This document shows positions 1 through 9,137 of a stretch of 64,000 nucleotides of DNA, one piece after another. A model generated the notes under the pieces. That model was not told the origin of the DNA. It made no database searches and saw nothing but the letters and a program-made list of their open reading frames with translations. Origin of the DNA: Dechloromonas sp. ZY10 (GTDB lineage: Bacteria > Pseudomonadota > Gammaproteobacteria > Burkholderiales > Rhodocyclaceae). The position numbers were made by a program, and so were the translations under genes. The stretch covers positions 1,969,501 to 2,033,500 of the forward strand of contig NZ_CP144212.1 of NCBI RefSeq assembly GCF_041378895.1, read 5' to 3'. Position 1 is the first letter of the stretch. The number at the start of each line of letters is the position of its first letter.

Positions 1-57
1 TCGCCGGCGGTCACCGAGGCGCCGCGCATTCTGGTTGCGCTGGACGCCGGCTGGTAA
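1..57 (+). CDS. C-terminal end of an unidentified protein (5' truncated by window)
   Basis: An open frame enters from the left edge and stops at TAA (55-57). It gives 18 residues ending in ILVALDAGW. The alternating hydrophobic pattern and terminal tryptophan would fit the last beta strand of an outer-membrane barrel. A TonB-dependent receptor would make sense beside the zinc-uptake-like operon that starts 6 bases later. This is only a guess from 18 residues. Confidence 0.5.
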   Translation, partial: SPAVTEAPRILVALDAGW

Positions 58-63
58 GCCCTC

Positions 64-585
64 ATGCGCCCGCCGCTACGCCTGCCCCCGATGCTTCTGC
101 TGGCAACCCTGCCCTGGCTCGCCGCCAGCTGGCCGGAGCAAGCCGGGGCCCATGTGCACGGCGAGGCGCGGCTGGAAATCGTACTGGCCGGCCAGTCCCT
201 CGAACTGCGCCTCGACGTACCGCAGGAATCCCTGCTCGGCTTCGAGCGAGCACCGCGCAGCGCCAGCGAGCAGCAAGCCTGGACCTCCCTGCAGACGACC
301 CTCGGCGCAGTGGAACGGCTCTTTATCCTGCCCCCGGAAGCCGATTGCCGGGCTGTTCCCGGCGCCGATGGCGCACGGCAACAGCCCGCACCGGCAAGCA
401 GCGAGCATCCCGACCTGGTCCGCCACTATCGCTGGGTCTGTCAGCAGCCCGCGCGACTGCGCGAACTCGGTACCCGCCTGTTCAGCGAATTTCCCAGGCT
501 GCAGCGAATTCGCGTCGAGTACGCCGGGCCTGACGGGCAAAAATCCGGGCGTCTGAGCGCCCGCCACAACCGCTTTGCCTGGTGA
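64..585 (+). CDS. DUF2796 (ZrgA-like) periplasmic metal-binding protein
   Basis: A 173-residue protein with an N-terminal signal peptide (hydrophobic MLLLATLPWLAASW, likely cleaved before HVHGEARLEIV). The mature N-terminus HVHGEA and the later LLGFERAPRSASEQ segment are typical of the DUF2796 family. One member, ZrgA of Vibrio cholerae, belongs to a zinc-uptake system. The histidine-rich start suggests metal binding in the periplasm. It is the first gene of a four-gene operon and overlaps the start of the ABC ATPase by a few bases (stop TGA at 583-585). Zinc as substrate is inferred from the family and neighbours; no Zur box was identified. Confidence 0.8.
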   Translation: MRPPLRLPPMLLLATLPWLAASWPEQAGAHVHGEARLEIVLAGQSLELRLDVPQESLLGFERAPRSASEQQAWTSLQTTLGAVERLFILPPEADCRAVPGADGARQQPAPASSEHPDLVRHYRWVCQQPARLRELGTRLFSEFPRLQRIRVEYAGPDGQKSGRLSARHNRFAW

Positions 586-1262
586 TGGTCCCTGCCGCCA
601 ACCCGACCCTTGCGGTCCGCGCACTGCGTTACCAATGGCCCGGCCACCCCGACTTCGTGCTGAATGTGCCCGATTTCACGGTCGACCGTGGTCAGAGCCT
701 GTTTTTGCACGGCCCCAGCGGCAGCGGCAAATCCACCCTGCTCAACCTGCTCGGCGGCGTACTGCAACCGCAGGCCGGCCATATCGAACTGCTCGGCCAG
801 GTCATTTCCGACTGGCCGGCTCGTCGCCGCGATGCGTTCCGGGCCGATCACATCGGCTTCATCTTCCAGCAGTTCAACCTGATCCCCTATCTCTCGCTGC
901 TCGACAACGTCCTCCTGCCCTGCCGCTTTTCCCGCCGCCGTGCCGACCGTGCCGGTCAGCCGGTGGAAGCGGCGGCGGCGCTGCTGCACGCCCTCGAAAT
1001 CGCCACCGAACTCCATGCCCGCCCGGCGCACACGCTGTCGGTCGGGCAACAGCAGCGGGTCGCGGCAGCCCGGGCCTTGATCGGCGGACCGGAAATCCTG
1101 ATTGCCGACGAACCGACCTCGGCGCTCGACGCCGGTCGCCAAAGCGCCTTTGTCGACCTGCTGCTGGCGCAGGCGAGCGCGCACCACAGCAGCGTTGTCT
1201 TGGTCAGCCACGACCTCCACCTGGCGCGCCATTTCAGCGCCGTACGCGCGTTGAACGGATGA
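582..1262 (+). CDS. ABC transporter ATP-binding protein of the ZrgA-type operon
   Basis: A 226-residue LolD/MacB-type ATPase. Walker A is GPSGSGKST (about residues 44-52), the Q-loop lies in IFQQFNLIPY, the signature is LSVGQQQR (canonical LSGGQ with one change), and Walker B is ILIADEP followed by TSALD. The H-loop is VLVSHD. Translation is coupled to the DUF2796 gene: a GTG at 582 or the ATG at 585 overlaps its stop codon. The partner permease follows. A perfect copy of the window's iterated palindrome (677-690) lies in frame and encodes FTVDRG just before Walker A. Confidence 0.9.
   Translation: MMVPAANPTLAVRALRYQWPGHPDFVLNVPDFTVDRGQSLFLHGPSGSGKSTLLNLLGGVLQPQAGHIELLGQVISDWPARRRDAFRADHIGFIFQQFNLIPYLSLLDNVLLPCRFSRRRADRAGQPVEAAAALLHALEIATELHARPAHTLSVGQQQRVAAARALIGGPEILIADEPTSALDAGRQSAFVDLLLAQASAHHSSVVLVSHDLHLARHFSAVRALNG
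677..690. repeat. Iterated palindrome, copy 1 (CACGGTCGACCGTG, in coding sequence)
   Basis: A 14-bp perfect palindrome containing the 12-mer ACGGTCGACCGT. It lies inside the ABC ATPase gene and is preceded by TTT, like several other copies. Confidence 0.85.
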
Positions 1263-1434
1263 AGGCAAGCCCGATCAGCTTGTCGTATTGTCCCCGATGG
1301 CCGCCCGAAGGCTGCCGGCGGCCCAGCGCACCCATGCAACGGCATGTGCTTTCAGCAATGCCCGCACCGCCCCCTTTTTGCAGCACCGACCGGCGGCGGT
1401 CTGCCCCCTCCCTATCCGAGATCGGCTGCGCCGC

Positions 1435-2718
1435 ATGAACGCCCCCTCATTTCTGCTGCCGCTGGCCGCCGCCAGTGCCTGGAACCGGCGCGCTACGCTG
1501 GGCCTGACCCTGTGTGCGGTACTGCTCGCCAGTACCCTGCTGCTGGCCACCGAACGCCTGCGCCACGATGCCCGCCACAGTTTTTCCCAGGCCGTTGCCG
1601 GCAGCGACCTGATCGTCGGTGCCCGGGGCAGCGCCTTGCAATTGGTCCTGCATGCCTTGTTCCGCATTGGCGAAGCGAATGTGCCGGTGAGTTGGGCCAG
1701 CTACCGGAAAATTGCTGCCGATCCGGCAGTGGCCTGGAGCATTCCGCTGGTACTGGGCGACTCGCATCGCGGCTATCCGGTGATCGGCACCAGCGGCGAC
1801 TACTTCCGGCATTTCCGGCATGGCCTGGGCACCCCATTGCACTTTGCCGCAGGCCGGGCTTTTGCCGACGACGACAGCGGCCTGTTCGAAACCGTGATCG
1901 GTGCCGAAGTCGCTCGGCAACTCGCTTACCGACCCGGTGAGCGAATCATCCTCAGCCACGGCGATGCCGCATTCGCGCCGGCTGAACACCAGGACAAGCC
2001 GTTTATCGTGGTCGGGATACTGGCGGCGACCGGAACCCCGGCGGACCGCAGCATCCACATCCCGCTGGCGGCCAGCACCGCACTCCACCTCGACTGGCAA
2101 GGCGGCCTGCCCCTGCCTGGTCTCCGAATTCCAGCGGAATACGTCGGCAAATTCGATCTGACGCCGCATGAAATCGACGCTTTTCTGCTTGGTCTGCGCC
2201 AGCGAACCTCGGTGTTTTCCCTGCAGCGGCAAATCGCCGCCTTCGACGGCGAGCCATTGCAAGCGGCGCTGCCCGGGATAGTTCTCGATCAGCTATGGAG
2301 CCGCCTGACCTTCGGTGAACAACTGCTGCGCGGCCTCTCCTGGCTGATTCTCAGCCTCAGTCTATGCAGCCTGCTGGCAGTCATGCTGGCCGGACTGGGC
2401 GAGCGCCGCCGCGAACTCGCGATCCTGCGCGCGGTCGGTGCCAGCGCTGGGCATATCATCGGCTTGCTGCTGCTCGAAAGCCTGCTGATCGGCCTGCTCG
2501 GCAGCCTCGGCAGCGTCTTGCTGCTGGCGCTGCTAAGCAGCCAGTGCGCGCCCTGGCTGGCCGCGCACTGGGGCATTGTCGTTTCGTCGCCCTGGCCGCA
2601 GAGCGATGAACTGCCCCGCCTTGCCGCGATTCTCGCCACCTGCCTGCTGGCCGGCCTGCTCCCCGGTTGGCGCGCCAGCCGACTGGCCCTCGCCGACGGC
2701 CTGACACCGCGCCTGTAA
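1435..2718 (+). CDS. FtsX-type ABC transporter permease
   Basis: About 427 residues with the FtsX/MacB permease layout. One membrane segment lies near residues 17-37 (LGLTLCAVLLASTLLLA). A large periplasmic region follows to about residue 300, then three C-terminal membrane segments. The cytoplasmic GERRRELAILRAVGAS motif lies between TM2 and TM3 and is the coupling element typical of these permeases. I chose ATG 1435 because homologues begin just before the first helix. The frame is open back to 1288, but those 49 residues are basic and proline-rich and do not look like a membrane protein N-terminus. It pairs with the upstream ATPase. Confidence 0.87.
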   Translation: MNAPSFLLPLAAASAWNRRATLGLTLCAVLLASTLLLATERLRHDARHSFSQAVAGSDLIVGARGSALQLVLHALFRIGEANVPVSWASYRKIAADPAVAWSIPLVLGDSHRGYPVIGTSGDYFRHFRHGLGTPLHFAAGRAFADDDSGLFETVIGAEVARQLAYRPGERIILSHGDAAFAPAEHQDKPFIVVGILAATGTPADRSIHIPLAASTALHLDWQGGLPLPGLRIPAEYVGKFDLTPHEIDAFLLGLRQRTSVFSLQRQIAAFDGEPLQAALPGIVLDQLWSRLTFGEQLLRGLSWLILSLSLCSLLAVMLAGLGERRRELAILRAVGASAGHIIGLLLLESLLIGLLGSLGSVLLLALLSSQCAPWLAAHWGIVVSSPWPQSDELPRLAAILATCLLAGLLPGWRASRLALADGLTPRL

Positions 2719-2742
2719 CCTGCTCTGCATCTGCCCTCGCCC

Positions 2743-3453
2743 ATGCCTTTGCCCGCTCCCATCCTGCCAGCACCATGCCTCATGGCCTTGCCGCATCCGG
2801 TCAGGCAATACGTCAGGCGGGTCCCGATCCTTGCCCTGCTGCTCGCCAGCACCGTGCTGCCGACCACCGCCGGCAGCGAACCGGCCAAGCCGCAACTCAG
2901 CGCCCAGGCCGCTTCGCTACGTCTGCAGCCCGTCCCAGCGGCCAGGCCAGGGGCGCGCGGCACCTACCGGGAATTGCGCTGGGAGGAACTACAGCCCAAA
3001 GACTGGGACCCGGCCGCCGGGTTCAGGCAACTCGATCTGAGCAAGCTCAAGGACAGCGATCCTCGCGCCATCGCCGCGCTGCGGGAATTACGCGCAGCCT
3101 GGAATCAGGCGCCGGTGCGCAAAGACCTGGCGGGCTGGCAGGTACGTATCGCCGGCTACGTGATTCCGCTTGACCGCCAGGGTGACCGGGTCAGCGAACT
3201 GCTGCTGGTGCCGTATTTCGGCGCCTGCATCCACAGCCCTCCGCCACCGGCCAACCAGACCATCCATATCGTGCTGAACCAGCCCCGCAACGGCATTCAA
3301 ACCATGGACACCTTCTGGGTCAATGGCCAACTCAGCGTGGACCGGGGCGATAGCGGACTCGGCATCTACGGCTACCGGATCCGCGCCGAACGCCTCGATC
3401 CCTTTGCCATTCCCCGCGCTCAAGGCGCCGGCCAGGCACCGAGCGGACGATAG
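2743..3453 (+). CDS. DUF3299 domain periplasmic protein
   Basis: A 236-residue protein with a signal-like N-terminal helix (PILALLLASTVLPTTAG, about residues 28-44). The C-terminal half carries DUF3299 features: VRIAGYVIPLD, ELLLVPYFGACIHSPPPPANQ and GIYGYRI. The single C and H in ACIHSPPPP could bind metal. Genes of this family often sit beside DUF2796/ABC systems, as here, so a role in the same zinc-linked export or import machinery is likely. The biochemical activity is unknown. Its last 34 bases overlap the convergent thpR gene. Confidence 0.82.
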   Translation: MPLPAPILPAPCLMALPHPVRQYVRRVPILALLLASTVLPTTAGSEPAKPQLSAQAASLRLQPVPAARPGARGTYRELRWEELQPKDWDPAAGFRQLDLSKLKDSDPRAIAALRELRAAWNQAPVRKDLAGWQVRIAGYVIPLDRQGDRVSELLLVPYFGACIHSPPPPANQTIHIVLNQPRNGIQTMDTFWVNGQLSVDRGDSGLGIYGYRIRAERLDPFAIPRAQGAGQAPSGR

Positions 3454-3974
3454 ATGGCGCCCGAGGCAGTGCGTGTCGACTGCAGCAACTCAAACCTGGT
3501 CGCCCCCCAGGCCGGCAGCTGCAGCGGCGGCAAGAACTCGGGCAAGCGCGTCAATTTGCGCACCAGCGTCAGATGGGGAACAAATGGCCGGCCGGCTTCC
3601 GGCACGGAAAAACCGGCCCTTTCCACGGTCGACCGTAGCATGGCCGAAAATTCCGCCAGTTTCGGCACCGCCGGCTGGAGGCCGGCCCATAGCAATCGCT
3701 GGTGCGGCCAGACCGCCAGCGGCCCGAATTGCAAATCCAGGCGCGGCCAGGCCTGCGCCGCCTGGCTGGCTGCGGCAAGCAGCGCGGGCAAGTCGGTAGC
3801 AGCTAGATCACCGAGAAACAACAGGGTCAGGTGCAGATTGACGGCGGGCACCGGGCGGCCACCGTATTCGCCGGCCAAGCTGGCGGCGTGCGCGGCCAGA
3901 GCAGTCGCCAGAGCCGGCGGTAAAGGCAGGGCGAAAAAAAGGCGCAACCGTTCGCCGGCTGCGCCTTGGTTCAA
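3420..3974 (-). CDS. thpR: RNA 2',3'-cyclic phosphodiesterase (2'-5' RNA ligase family)
   Basis: About 184 residues. Two HxTx motifs of the 2H phosphoesterase family are present, NLHLTLLFLG and FVPHLTLVRK. Each histidine contributes to hydrolysis of 2',3'-cyclic phosphates; E. coli ThpR opens these to 2'-phosphates. The frame is open up to an ATG at 4058, but that would run 74 bases into iscX. A TTG at 3974, 11 bases after the iscX stop, gives a length normal for the family, so I use it. No strong ribosome site is visible. It is the last gene of the isc operon and its 3' end overlaps the convergent DUF3299 gene. Confidence 0.8.
   Translation of the reverse strand: MNQGAAGERLRLFFALPLPPALATALAAHAASLAGEYGGRPVPAVNLHLTLLFLGDLAATDLPALLAAASQAAQAWPRLDLQFGPLAVWPHQRLLWAGLQPAVPKLAEFSAMLRSTVERAGFSVPEAGRPFVPHLTLVRKLTRLPEFLPPLQLPAWGATRFELLQSTRTASGAIYRPLGAWPAP
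3625..3636. repeat. Iterated palindrome, copy 2 (12-mer, in thpR)
   Basis: Perfect ACGGTCGACCGT inside thpR, flanked on the left by TTTCC. The outer bases are not symmetric. Confidence 0.8.
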
Positions 3975-3984
3975 ATGCTCAGTC

Positions 3985-4179
3985 TCAGGCGACTTCGTCG
4001 ATCCAGGCCTGCTGGATGGCTTCAAGAATTTTTTCACCACAGTGTTTGGGGTCATCATTAAAGCCGGGCAGCGCCATCACCCAGTCACGCAGGTCGACGA
4101 AATTGACGCGCAGCGGATCCTTGTCGGGATGCGCCTCGGACAATTCAATGGCAATGTCGTTGATGTCGGTCCACTTCAT
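3985..4179 (-). CDS. iscX: Fe-S assembly protein IscX
   Basis: 64 residues, the usual size for IscX. The start [13 protein letters not shown], the acidic HPDKDPLRVNFVDLRDWV segment and a C-terminal ILEAIQQAWIDE identify it. IscX binds IscS and is thought to modulate iron delivery or desulfurase activity. Its ATG overlaps the fdx stop by four bases, so the two are translationally coupled. Confidence 0.95.
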   Translation of the reverse strand: MKWTDINDIAIELSEAHPDKDPLRVNFVDLRDWVMALPGFNDDPKHCGEKILEAIQQAWIDEVA

Positions 4180-4520
4180 TTGCGGTGTCCTTCCTTGGCC
4201 ATGTTGATGCTGTACTTGGGAATTTCGACCACCAGCGGGGTGCTGCCGACAATGGCCTGGCAGCCCAGACGCGAATTCGGTTCCAGCCCCCAGGCCTTGT
4301 CGAGCAGGTCTTCCTCGATTTCCTCGGCGGCTTCGAGCGAATTGAAACCTTCACGCACGATCACGTGACAAGTGGTGCAGGCGCAGGACATTTCGCAGGC
4401 GTGATCGAGCGGAATGTCGTTGAGCAGCAGGTTTTCGCAGATCGACTTGCCGGCCTCGGCCTCGATCATCGCCCCATCCGGGCACAGTTCCACATGCGGC
4501 AATACGATCATCTGGGTCAT
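4176..4520 (-). CDS. fdx: ISC-type [2Fe-2S] ferredoxin
   Basis: 114 residues. The cluster ligands are C42, C48, C51 and C87 ([11 protein letters not shown] and SRLGCQ), with the additional conserved C46 of the ISC ferredoxins. It supplies electrons during cluster assembly on IscU. It starts within the last four bases of hscA and overlaps iscX downstream. Length and cysteine positions match the E. coli protein. Confidence 0.96.
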   Translation of the reverse strand: MTQMIVLPHVELCPDGAMIEAEAGKSICENLLLNDIPLDHACEMSCACTTCHVIVREGFNSLEAAEEIEEDLLDKAWGLEPNSRLGCQAIVGSTPLVVEIPKYSINMAKEGHRK

Positions 4521-6409
4521 TTTTCTTCTCCGTGCGGCGTCAGCGCCTGCAATTCATCGACCGAACGCCCGGCCAGTGCGCGCTTGATGCTCTGGTCCAT
4601 CCGGCGATGGGCGAACTCCTGGGTTTCGTAGCCGAGGTCATCCATTGCGATATTGATCAGGCGGCGGTTGTCACCGACCACCGTTTCGCGGAGCTTGGCA
4701 ATGGTCGCCTTGATTTTCTCGGTTTCGGCCGCCGACAGCAAATGCGGGTCTTCGGCCAGTGCCGCTTCGGTCGCCTCGATCATCCGCTCGGCTTCGACCT
4801 GCGCCTCGCGCAACGCCCGTGCCATCGCGTCGTCCTTGGCATGGGTCATCGAGGATTTGAGCATCTCGGCGATTTCGTCATCGGACAGGCCATACGAGGG
4901 CTTGACCGTGATGCTCGCCTCGGTCCCCGAGGTCTGTTCGCGCGCGGTGACCGACAACAAGCCGTCGGCGTCGACCTGGAAGGTGACGCGGATGCGCGGC
5001 GCACCGGCCACCATCGGCGGAATGCCGCGCAACTCGAAACGTGCCAGCGAACGGCAATCGGCAACCATTTCGCGCTCACCCTGGACGACATGGATCGCCA
5101 TCGCGGTCTGCCCGTCCTTGTAGGTGGTGAATTCCTGGGCGCGGGCGGTGGGAATCGTCGAATTGCGTGGAATCACCTTCTCGACCAGGCCGCCCATGGT
5201 TTCCAGGCCGAGCGACAACGGGATCACGTCGAGCAGCAGCCAGTCGTCCTTGCCGGTCTTGTTGCCGGCCAGCAGGTTGGCCTGGGTCGCAGCGCCGAGC
5301 GCCACCACCTTGTCCGGATCGAGATTGGTCAGCGGCTCCTGGCGGAAGAAGTCGCCGACTGCCTTTTGCACCTGCGGCATCCGCGTTGCTCCACCGACCA
5401 TCACCACGCCCTTGACGTCGTCCACGCGCAGGCCGGCATCGCGCAGCGCCTTCTTGACCGGCTGCAGGGTCTTGGAAATCAGCGTCTGGGTGATTGCGGC
5501 AAAGGTTGCGACATCGAGCTTGACGTCGACCAGTTCGCCCGAATTGAGCCGCGCAGTGATCGGCGCCTCGGGATTCAGGGTCAGGAATTCCTTGGCTTCG
5601 CGGCAGCGCATCATCAACAAGCGCGCATCTTCCGGTGACAAGGGCTGCAAGCGCGCCTGCTCGATCACCCAGCAGAAGATGCGGTGGTCGAAATCGTCGC
5701 CGCCGAGTGCCGAATCGCCGCCGGTGGCCATGACTTCGAAGACGCCCTTGGTCAGCTTGAGGATCGAGATGTCGAAAGTCCCGCCGCCCAGGTCGTAGAC
5801 CGCGTACACGCCCTCGGCCGCGTTATCGAGGCCATAGGCGATCGCCGCTGCCGTCGGCTCGTTGAGCAGGCGCAGCACGTTCAGACCGGCGAGACGCGCC
5901 GCATCCTTGGTCGCCTGACGCTGGGCGTCGTCGAAATACGCCGGCACGGTAATCACCGCCCCGACCAGTTCGCCGCCGAGCGCACCTTCGGCACGGTGCT
6001 TCAGATTTTTCAAAATATCGGCGGAGACTTCGACCGGGCTCTTGATTCCGGCTGAGGTCTTGAGCTTGACCATGCCCGGTGCTTCGATGAAGTCGTAAGG
6101 CATCGCCTCAAGGTGGGCGATGTCCTTGAGCCCGCGCCCCATGAAGCGCTTGACCGAAACAATGGTGTTCTTGGGGTCGACCGCCTGCTGCTTCTGTGCA
6201 TCGTAGCCGGCTTCGTAGCTACCATCGGCATGGTAGCGAACAACCGAAGGCAAGAGCGGACGGCCTTGCTCGTCGTTGAGGCAAACGGCAAGGCCGCTGC
6301 GAACGGTAGCCACCAGAGAGTTGGTGGTGCCAAGGTCAATACCGACCGCCAGTTTGTGTTCGTGCGGAGCAGCGGATTCGCCGGGTTCGGCGATCTGGAA
6401 CAAGGCCAT
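4517..6409 (-). CDS. hscA: Fe-S assembly chaperone HscA (Hsp70 family)
   Basis: 630 residues, slightly longer than E. coli HscA. Nucleotide-domain signatures are [13 protein letters not shown] near residue 22, [13 protein letters not shown], and [15 protein letters not shown]-terminal substrate domain and helical lid follow. HscA with HscB transfers clusters from IscU by binding the LPPVK motif, which is intact in the IscU encoded here. It lies between hscB and fdx in the operon. The 14-base gap to hscB suggests cotranscription. Confidence 0.97.
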   Translation of the reverse strand: MALFQIAEPGESAAPHEHKLAVGIDLGTTNSLVATVRSGLAVCLNDEQGRPLLPSVVRYHADGSYEAGYDAQKQQAVDPKNTIVSVKRFMGRGLKDIAHLEAMPYDFIEAPGMVKLKTSAGIKSPVEVSADILKNLKHRAEGALGGELVGAVITVPAYFDDAQRQATKDAARLAGLNVLRLLNEPTAAAIAYGLDNAAEGVYAVYDLGGGTFDISILKLTKGVFEVMATGGDSALGGDDFDHRIFCWVIEQARLQPLSPEDARLLMMRCREAKEFLTLNPEAPITARLNSGELVDVKLDVATFAAITQTLISKTLQPVKKALRDAGLRVDDVKGVVMVGGATRMPQVQKAVGDFFRQEPLTNLDPDKVVALGAATQANLLAGNKTGKDDWLLLDVIPLSLGLETMGGLVEKVIPRNSTIPTARAQEFTTYKDGQTAMAIHVVQGEREMVADCRSLARFELRGIPPMVAGAPRIRVTFQVDADGLLSVTAREQTSGTEASITVKPSYGLSDDEIAEMLKSSMTHAKDDAMARALREAQVEAERMIEATEAALAEDPHLLSAAETEKIKATIAKLRETVVGDNRRLINIAMDDLGYETQEFAHRRMDQSIKRALAGRSVDELQALTPHGEEK

Positions 6410-6423
6410 AGACGCTTTCTTTC

Positions 6424-6951
6424 TCAGTCGTCGAGCGACGCCAGCGCGTCGTCGATCTCATGCAACAATTTTTCGAGGAACATCAGCCGGCGCACCCGGT
6501 CGGTCGCCAGCGGATAATTGCGTAGCACGTCGAGCAATTCGCCAAGTTCGTCGTAACGCCCGCGCAGGTCGCCATCGAGACGCTGGTAGAGGTGCTCCAG
6601 TTCGTGATGATCGCCGCCGCTCCGGGCTTCGGCCACGGCCTCCCGCCATTCCATCTGCTCGATCAGGAAATCGGCGGGCATCGCCGTATTACTCTCGGCC
6701 TGCAGGTCGTGGCCGGCGAGTTCGAGCAGGTATTTGGCACGCTCCAGCGGCTTCTTCAGCGTCTGGTAAGCTTCGTTGGCCCGCGTCGCCCACTGCATCG
6801 ACAAACGCCGTTCAGCCTCGGAACCATGGGCGAAGCGGTCGGGATGCACCCGCGCCTGCACGTCGCGGTAACGCGAATCCAGCTCCGACAGATTGATGCG
6901 GAAGGATTTCGGTAGTTCGAACAACGAGAAAAAATCAGCAGTCAGGTCCAA
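6424..6951 (-). CDS. hscB: Fe-S assembly co-chaperone HscB
   Basis: 175 residues. The N-terminal J domain contains the HPD tripeptide ([10 protein letters not shown], about residue 36) that stimulates HscA ATPase. The C-terminal three-helix domain (ending [11 protein letters not shown]) contacts IscU. The start [14 protein letters not shown] is typical. It is separated from iscA by 130 bases that contain a strong inverted repeat. Confidence 0.95.
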   Translation of the reverse strand: MDLTADFFSLFELPKSFRINLSELDSRYRDVQARVHPDRFAHGSEAERRLSMQWATRANEAYQTLKKPLERAKYLLELAGHDLQAESNTAMPADFLIEQMEWREAVAEARSGGDHHELEHLYQRLDGDLRGRYDELGELLDVLRNYPLATDRVRRLMFLEKLLHEIDDALASLDD

Positions 6952-7015
6952 CTCAGGCCTCTCAAAAGCAGCGGATCAGGATGCGCTCCACCTCAAAGCG
7001 AAGGCGGGGCCAGGC

Positions 7016-7057
7016 GCCCCGCACGCAGACAGTACGAATGTACGGCAAGTGCGGGGC
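7016..7057. repeat. Inverted repeat between iscA and hscB
   Basis: Nine-base arms GCCCCGCAC (7016-7024) and GTGCGGGGC (7049-7057) enclose a smaller GTAC/GTAC pair (7032-7035 and 7040-7043). This gives a long interrupted hairpin in iscA-hscB messenger. There is no T run, so it is not a simple terminator. It may stabilise the 3' end of an upstream iscSUA transcript or set relative expression. Confidence 0.55.
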
Positions 7058-7081
7058 AATACCGCCCCGCCGAGCCGTTGA

Positions 7082-7405
7082 CTAGACGTTGAAGGACTCG
7101 CCGCAGCCGCACTGATCCTTGACGTTCGGGTTGTTGAACTTGAAGCCCTCGTTGAGGCCCTCACGGGTGTAGTCGAGCTCCATCCCGTCGAGGTAGGGGA
7201 GGCTTTTGGCATCGACAAACACTTTCACGCCGTTGCTTTCGAAAACCTGATCGTCCTCGCTGGAATCGTCAACAAACTCCAGTTTGTAGGCCATGCCGGA
7301 GCAGCCGCTGGTACGTACCCCGAGGCGCAGGCCGATGCCCTTGCCCCGCTTGGCAAGAAAGTTCGCGACGTGCTGAGCAGCCTTTTCGCTCAAGGTGACT
7401 GCCAT
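7082..7405 (-). CDS. iscA: Fe-S assembly protein IscA
   Basis: 107 residues, the same length as E. coli IscA. The three cysteine ligands are C35 (RTSGCSG), C99 and C101 (QCGCGESF). This A-type carrier accepts iron or clusters and delivers them to apo-proteins. It lies two bases after iscU. Confidence 0.97.
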   Translation of the reverse strand: MAVTLSEKAAQHVANFLAKRGKGIGLRLGVRTSGCSGMAYKLEFVDDSSEDDQVFESNGVKVFVDAKSLPYLDGMELDYTREGLNEGFKFNNPNVKDQCGCGESFNV

Positions 7406-7407
7406 GC

Positions 7408-7791
7408 TTATTCTCCGTGCTTCTTCTTGTAGTCGGCGACGGCTGCCTTGATGGCATCCTCAGCCAGAATCGAACAGTGGATTTTAACCGGTGGCAGGGC
7501 CAGCTCCTCGGCGATTTCGGTGTTTTTGATTTCCAGGGCCTGCTCGACGGTCTTGCCCTTGACCCACTCGGTCACCAGCGACGAAGAGGCAATCGCCGAA
7601 CCGCAGCCGTAAGTCTTGAACTTGGCATCCTCAATCACGCCGGCCTTGTTCACCTTGATCTGCAGCTTCATCACGTCGCCACAGGCCGGGGCACCGACCA
7701 TGCCGGTACCGACGCCATCGTCTTCCTTGCCGAAGGAACCGACGTTGCGGGGATTTTCATAGTGATCGATGACTTTGACGCTATAGCTCAT
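7408..7791 (-). CDS. iscU: Fe-S cluster scaffold IscU
   Basis: 127 residues. Conserved cluster residues are C37, D39, C63, H105 and C106. The HscA recognition motif LPPVK is at residues 99-103. A good ribosome site (AGGAG) precedes the ATG. IscU receives sulfur from IscS and assembles the [2Fe-2S] cluster. It is separated from iscS by about 100 bases without an obvious promoter. Confidence 0.98.
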   Translation of the reverse strand: MSYSVKVIDHYENPRNVGSFGKEDDGVGTGMVGAPACGDVMKLQIKVNKAGVIEDAKFKTYGCGSAIASSSLVTEWVKGKTVEQALEIKNTEIAEELALPPVKIHCSILAEDAIKAAVADYKKKHGE

Positions 7792-7893
7792 GTTGTTTCT
7801 CCTAAATTCAGTAGTCGTTGTTAGCTATCAGGACCAAGCAATCCGTAGAAGACTCCAACTCAATCCTTGATCCGAATAACCAGCAGTCAATCA

Positions 7894-9111
7894 TCAATGC
7901 GCAGCCCACTGCACGGTGCTGAGGTCGACACCGTCCTGCACCATTTCCCACAGCGGTGACAGTTCACGCAGCTTGCCGACCTTTGATTTCAGCAAGGCCA
8001 CGGCATAGTCGACTTCTTCTTCAGTGGTAAAGCGGCCAATCGAGAAACGGATCGAGCTGTGCGCCAGTTCATCGTCGCGACCAAGGGCGCGCAGCACATA
8101 GGACGGCTCAAGGCTGGCCGAGGTACAGGCCGAACCGGAAGACACCGCCAGGTCCTTGATCGCCATGATCATCGACTCGCCTTCAATGTAGGCAAAGCTC
8201 ATGTTCAGGTTGTGCGGTACACGCTGTTCGAGGTCACCGTTCACGTAGGTGCACTCGATCTCTTTGAGGCCGTTCAGCAGCTTGTCACGCAAACGACCGA
8301 CACGGGCATTTTCCTCAACCATTTCTTCCTTGGCCAGACGGAAAGCCTCGCCCATGCCGACGATTTGATGAGTTGCCAGGGTGCCGGAACGGAAGCCGCG
8401 CTCGTGGCCACCACCGTGCATCTGCGCTTCCAGGCGGATGCGCGGCTTGCGGCGGACATAAAGGGCGCCGATGCCCTTGGGACCGTAGGTCTTGTGCGCC
8501 GAAAAGCTCATCAGGTCGACCTTGAGTTTGGCCAGATCGATGTCGACCTTGCCGGTCGCCTGCGCGGCATCGACGTGGAAAATCACGCCTTTTTCACGGC
8601 AGATTTCACCCATCTGCTCGATCGGCTGGATCACGCCGACTTCGTTGTTGACGAACATCACCGAAGCCAGCACGGTATCCGGGCGAATCGCCGCCTTGAA
8701 CACTTCAAGATCGACCAAGCCGTTTTCCTGCACATCAAGGTAGGTCGCCTCGAAACCCTGGCGTTCGAGCTCGCGAACGGTATCAAGCACCGCCTTGTGT
8801 TCAGTTTTGACCGTGATCAGGTGCTTGCCCTTGGTGCCGGCATAGAAATTGGCCGCGCCCTTGATCGCGAGGTTGTTGGACTCGGTCGCACCGGAGGTCC
8901 AGACGATTTCCTTCGGATCAGCATTGACCAGCGCCGCAACCTGCGCCCGCGCCGCCTCGACCGCTTCATCAGCTTCCCAGCCGAAAGCATGGGAGCGCGA
9001 AGCCGGGTTGCCAAACTTCTCGACCAGGTAGGGGATCATTTTTTCGGCGACACGCGGGTCGACCGGGGTGGTTGCCGAGTAATCCAGATAGATGGGGAGT
9101 TTCATCGTCAT
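7894..9111 (-). CDS. iscS: Cysteine desulfurase IscS
   Basis: 405 residues from ATG 9111; a second ATG at 9105 ([14 protein letters not shown]) would match the family start exactly. It is a PLP enzyme converting cysteine to alanine and enzyme persulfide. The PLP lysine lies in [12 protein letters not shown], the [10 protein letters not shown] segment carries cofactor-contacting residues, and the mobile catalytic cysteine is in [10 protein letters not shown]. The C-terminus ([14 protein letters not shown]) is the classical IscS tail that binds IscU and TusA. It sits downstream of a second desulfurase gene. Confidence 0.97.
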   Translation of the reverse strand: MTMKLPIYLDYSATTPVDPRVAEKMIPYLVEKFGNPASRSHAFGWEADEAVEAARAQVAALVNADPKEIVWTSGATESNNLAIKGAANFYAGTKGKHLITVKTEHKAVLDTVRELERQGFEATYLDVQENGLVDLEVFKAAIRPDTVLASVMFVNNEVGVIQPIEQMGEICREKGVIFHVDAAQATGKVDIDLAKLKVDLMSFSAHKTYGPKGIGALYVRRKPRIRLEAQMHGGGHERGFRSGTLATHQIVGMGEAFRLAKEEMVEENARVGRLRDKLLNGLKEIECTYVNGDLEQRVPHNLNMSFAYIEGESMIMAIKDLAVSSGSACTSASLEPSYVLRALGRDDELAHSSIRFSIGRFTTEEEVDYAVALLKSKVGKLRELSPLWEMVQDGVDLSTVQWAAH

Positions 9112-9137
9112 TCTCGCTCAGGTCGGTTTCGATATTT

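Noticed and set aside
575-1438. Alternative plus-strand frame over the ABC ATPase
   Set aside because: Walker A, signature and Walker B are all in the other frame.
4532-5638. Plus-strand frame of 368 codons inside hscA
   Set aside because: Antisense to hscA.
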